From Harmonia axyridis (Eukaryota; Arthropoda; Insecta; Coleoptera; Coccinellidae): 64,000 nt of DNA. The notes below the pieces were generated by a model that was not told where the DNA came from, did no database searches, and saw only the letters and a list, made by a program, of their open reading frames with translations. The translations under genes and the position numbers were made by a program. The stretch is taken from contig NC_059503.1 of NCBI RefSeq assembly GCF_914767665.1, positions 31,248,001 to 31,312,000 of the forward strand, given 5' to 3'. The first letter of the stretch is position 1. Each line of letters begins with the position of its first letter. Of this stretch, positions 60,630-64,000 are shown in pieces.

Positions 60630-61220
60630 CACTTTTAATTGAAATGGGACTCGAAAATATTGATGGTTTTTCATTTTGTTTTTGGAATTTATGGTTCTTT
60701 CGGTATTTCAAAATCTATTCTGTTATTTTCTTTTTTATTATTTTTTTATCATATTCTTCACTGAATCAAAAGAAAATTCTTTGAGGATTCAAGTTCAACT
60801 CAAAATGAAATCATCAAGAATTCCAAATCCTTTGAATTCCAAATTCTTTAAAATACTCAAATTGTTTTGATTTTTTTTTAATACCATTCAACTCTTTTTC
60901 GATGTATAAATGATCCCTCATGCCATAGGTTTTTTGCCAATTTTAGTAAAAATGGGAATCGAAAATATTGACGTAATTTAACGATTTTTTTTTGTTTCGT
61001 TTTTGGAATTTATGATTCTTTTAGTATTTCGAACTCTACTCTGAATATCGTGTTTTTCACTGAATCAAAAGACAATTCTTTGAAAATTCGAGTTGAACTT
61101 GTAATTAAATTATCGAGGAATTCAAACTTTTACTAGTTTTTGAAATACTCAAATTGTTTTGATTTTTTTCACTTCAATACTTTTTCGATGTATAAATGAC
61201 CCCTTAATACAAAAAGCGGC
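60630..61220. repeat. Direct duplication of about 290-310 bp
   Basis: GAAATGGGACTCGAAAATAT (60640) and AAAATGGGAATCGAAAATAT (60948), TTTTGGAATTTATG, CACTGAATCAAAAG, then TTTTTCGATGTATAAATGA (60896 and 61185) occur in the same order in both halves. It lies at the start of the first intron of the gene with promoter at 60.5 kb. Confidence 0.75.
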
Positions 61221-62270
61221 AAGATGATAATCAGATAATCTTCTGTATAAAACTAAAGAACGCCTATTCCTTCAAATCGTAATATTTTCAAGATTTTATA
61301 TCAAATCTTGCAATGATCAACTTCAGTTTCTTCAAAAATTCTACAAAATTTTAATTTTTTATTTCTTTCATCCCGAAAGTACTTCAATTCGAAAAACTGT
61401 ATCTTCTTTGACATATTATCTTATCGCAGAGACAAGTAAAAGCACTAGCAATTTTTTTAAGTCTACTGTACGTTAATCCCCAAATTTCCTATACATAACC
61501 CTAATAAGATTTAATGACCATTCTAGTATTAAAAATTTCGCGGACCAATTCGAATACAGTTAATAAATATGTATATGTAGGTACCTATTTCTTAAATGAT
61601 TTGATCCACATTTGTATCAAAAAATTATTATTATTATTATTATTAAATTATAACATCAATATCGAAATAATTTGGCAATTTCTACCTTTATCGTAATTAC
61701 CCAATATTTGTAACTTGTATCCTAAAAAGTATCTTACGAGATATTCTTACATATTTCTTCAAATTTAAATGAAAATTGTACATAACGATCAATTACTATT
61801 TCGCATCCCTCCTAATACATATCTGAAACAAAATAATTAATAAATATTGTAATGCTAGATTTGCATCCGAATTATTCATTCAGAATTCTGAATCAAATAG
61901 TAAAATCAAGTAAAAAATTTTTTGATTGTTTGATATCATAAAAATGCATATTATTATAATTTAGTTGACCTAAACTTATAAATAACTTATTATTGAATGG
62001 AAACATCAGAAATAAGTCTTACATAACAAAAAATGTTATTGAGAGTTATCAATACAAACAACCTTCTGAGGATAAGCTCATTAAACACTCTTTAATTATT
62101 CAAATTTCAAAACAAATCAATATAGTAGGTAGGAATTTACCTTATTAGAAAAATGGACTAATATTGATGACATCATGAAATATAAAATTATTTAATTGGA
62201 AATTAATTACCTACCAATCGGAAGCTTGTTATAAATACAAGAAAACAAAAAGATGAGACGTGAATTCAGG
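61221..62270. other. AT-rich stretch, no gene seen
   Basis: Contains an ATT microsatellite at about 61625-61645; no coding frame of interest. Confidence 0.45.
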
Positions 62271-62271
62271 A

Positions 62272-63320
62272 GCTTTTGAGCGCTCGTTCATTCGTTAGAA
62301 TTACTTGATATAGAGTTTGTGCAATTGGCATGAATGATCGAGTTTTCTACGGTTTTGGCGACACTTTCATCACAAAATTTTACACGAAGCTTGAAATGGG
62401 GTTGAACCCCTATAGCATTTTATACCAGAACATTTTAACGAGATAAATTTCTCAATTTAAAAATATTTGTTGGAAATAACGATTAATTGCAAACAATTTT
62501 TAATACTATCTGTGTCCGTAAAACCAATAGTTTCATAATAAAAAATAAAATAAAACATTGTACATAAACGGTTCTTTTGTAAATAGAATGGAATAATCTA
62601 TTAGGTAGCTGTCTCGTTATTTATTCTAAAAACGTGATCATAAAATGTCGTTCCTTTAAATCCTCAACAATTTCAAGATAAAAATAAAATAAATAAGAAA
62701 ATATTGGGAATATTGGACACGATTTTATTCTATTGTTTAATTTGAACAAATTTAACAATAGAATAAAATCGTGTCCAATATTCCCAATATTTTCTTATTT
62801 ATTAAATAACAAGGGATGATAATCAAGTAATAATAAAAATAAAAATTATTTTTTTCCTAATTTTTGGAAACTTTTCAAGGAAAGGCTCAAAAGTTCTTGT
62901 TTACATGACAGATCCCTCAAATTCACAAATATTCACCCCTCAAAAACTTTTGCACCTATTTGGAAAACCAAAAATTCAGCCCAATCATTCGGTTAGGTGG
63001 TAATTATTTTTCGATCTTCCTCTTGAATTTTCTCTGGTTCTCTATCAACATGAAATTCCGAATTAAGCTTGACAAGGTTATTCACATAAAAATACAATTT
63101 TTCATCGAATATGTGGTTTTGAATTTTGCGGATTTTGTGCAACAGCATTCGACCTCTGAACGTACCCGACAAATTCAAAAATTCTAGGTCTTTCCGTTCG
63201 AGAGTTATCGTGTTTATAGATGGACAGAATCATTTGAGACCATTTCTGACTCAAAATTCGGCTAAATCAGGCAATGTGACGAAAGTATATAGTGATCTGA
63301 TCTAGAACGAGCGCTCAAAA
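62272..63320. repeat. Dispersed repeat copy, GAGCGCTCGTTC ends
   Basis: TTTTGAGCGCTCGTTC at the left (62273-62312) and its inverse GAACGAGCGCTCAAAAA at the right (63307-63323) bracket 1 kb. The interior shares AACACGATAACTCTCGAACG-type and CGGAAAGACCTAG-type sequence (inverted) with 540-600, and ACACGAAGCTTGAAATGGGG with the left-end repeat. Confidence 0.5.
62688..62803. repeat. Perfect 50-bp palindrome with 16-bp loop
   Basis: The arm 62688-62737, including ATATTGGGAATATTGGACAC and GATTTTATTCTATTGTT, is repeated exactly inverted at 62754-62803. No mismatch was found by eye. Confidence 0.95.
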
Positions 63321-63323
63321 ATA

Positions 63324-64000
63324 TTGTTACCTATTATTCCGACATTTCTAATGTAATTATTCCTACGGTGTTTTTATTCACGTCCTCCATCAATCGACAG
63401 TCTGTTGAAGAAAGTGGTGCAATAACTTTTCCCGAAATCAACTGATAGATAGGTGCAATGAAAGCCAGTAGCTGATTGCATCTCTAAGCTGAATTCGCAG
63501 AATTATTTGCAACTGTAGATTAAATGAATAGTTGCTTTGAATATCTGAACGTTCATCACGAGGAACATTAGCATAATTACTACTTTTGAAAAAGGTTGAG
63601 ATCAAGTAGGTCTTATTGATTTAAGTGCAATAAAACTTGTTATTATATAACAGTCAAACAACGAGTTACCAAATTATTCATTGTTAGAACTCACCTTTTG
63701 GCTATGAGAAGAAATTCGCAATAAAGAACTAGATCGAAAAATAATTTGCATGCTGAAATTTCGGACAGAATTATTGGAAAAAAATCAATTACATGCTGTC
63801 AATTATATAAGCGAAAATATGAACTATAAAATTATTTCATTTATATTTCGTTACTACAATTATAATACCCACTTAGAAGATATTATGAAATTTATTTATG
63901 GATTTCCCTTGAAGGTTGATTATTCAGATTTGGCTAAAAGCATGCCGATATGGGTTTTGCATAAATGTCATTTGTTTCGAAGATATTAAGTTTTTGACTT
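63324..64000. other. AT-rich right edge, no gene seen
   Basis: A 79-codon frame (63750-63989) has no recognisable motif and no splice support. Confidence 0.4.

Overview
This window is AT-rich eukaryotic DNA from an insect, most likely a beetle or close relative. That guess rests on spliced genes with GT..AG introns, arthropod-type promoters (TATA box plus a TCAGT initiator), a nautilus/MyoD-type bHLH exon, a DM9-like secreted protein, and many insect DNA transposons (hAT, Tc1/mariner, short terminal-inverted-repeat elements). No bacterial operon, rRNA, tRNA or CRISPR array was recognised. Host coding sequence is only a few percent of the window.

Host genes, left to right. (1) On the minus strand at 2.6-3.2 kb is the first coding exon of the myogenic bHLH factor nautilus/MyoD; its intron runs off the left edge. 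(2) On the plus strand, 5.9-17.9 kb, is a four-exon gene for a secreted DM9-like (DUF3421-like) protein of about 246 residues. All its splice phases agree. Its introns carry at least seven transposon insertions, several nested. (3) and (4) On the plus strand, 21.0-22.7 kb and 24.5-25.4 kb, are two leucine-rich-repeat genes in tandem, one membrane-anchored and one apparently secreted. Both probably start in a very small first exon. (5) On the plus strand at 60.5 kb are a good promoter and a non-coding first exon of a gene whose coding part was not found before the right edge.

Most of the rest is mobile DNA. Clear insertions with intact target-site duplications include a 3.3-kb hAT element (9312-12653), a second hAT derivative inside it (9874-11558) and a 1.2-kb hAT-like element full of ATTCA-type motifs (15953-17160). 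There are decayed mariner and Tc1 transposases at 13.4, 39.3 and 50.2 kb, and scattered pieces of another Tc1-like family at 0.04, 29.2, 49.0 and 57.6 kb. Many small elements end in ACAGGGTG; others are near-perfect palindromes.

From 31.4 to 34.8 kb there is an unusual block: a nine-copy 220-bp tandem array lying inside what may be a very long LTR, ending at a tRNA-Lys-like primer-binding site. At 8.3-8.8 kb two inverted arms each carry a motif resembling the hammerhead ribozymes of Penelope-like retroelements. These two regions are the best candidates for unusual biology. Everything was read by eye; the homology statements come from remembered family patterns, not searches.
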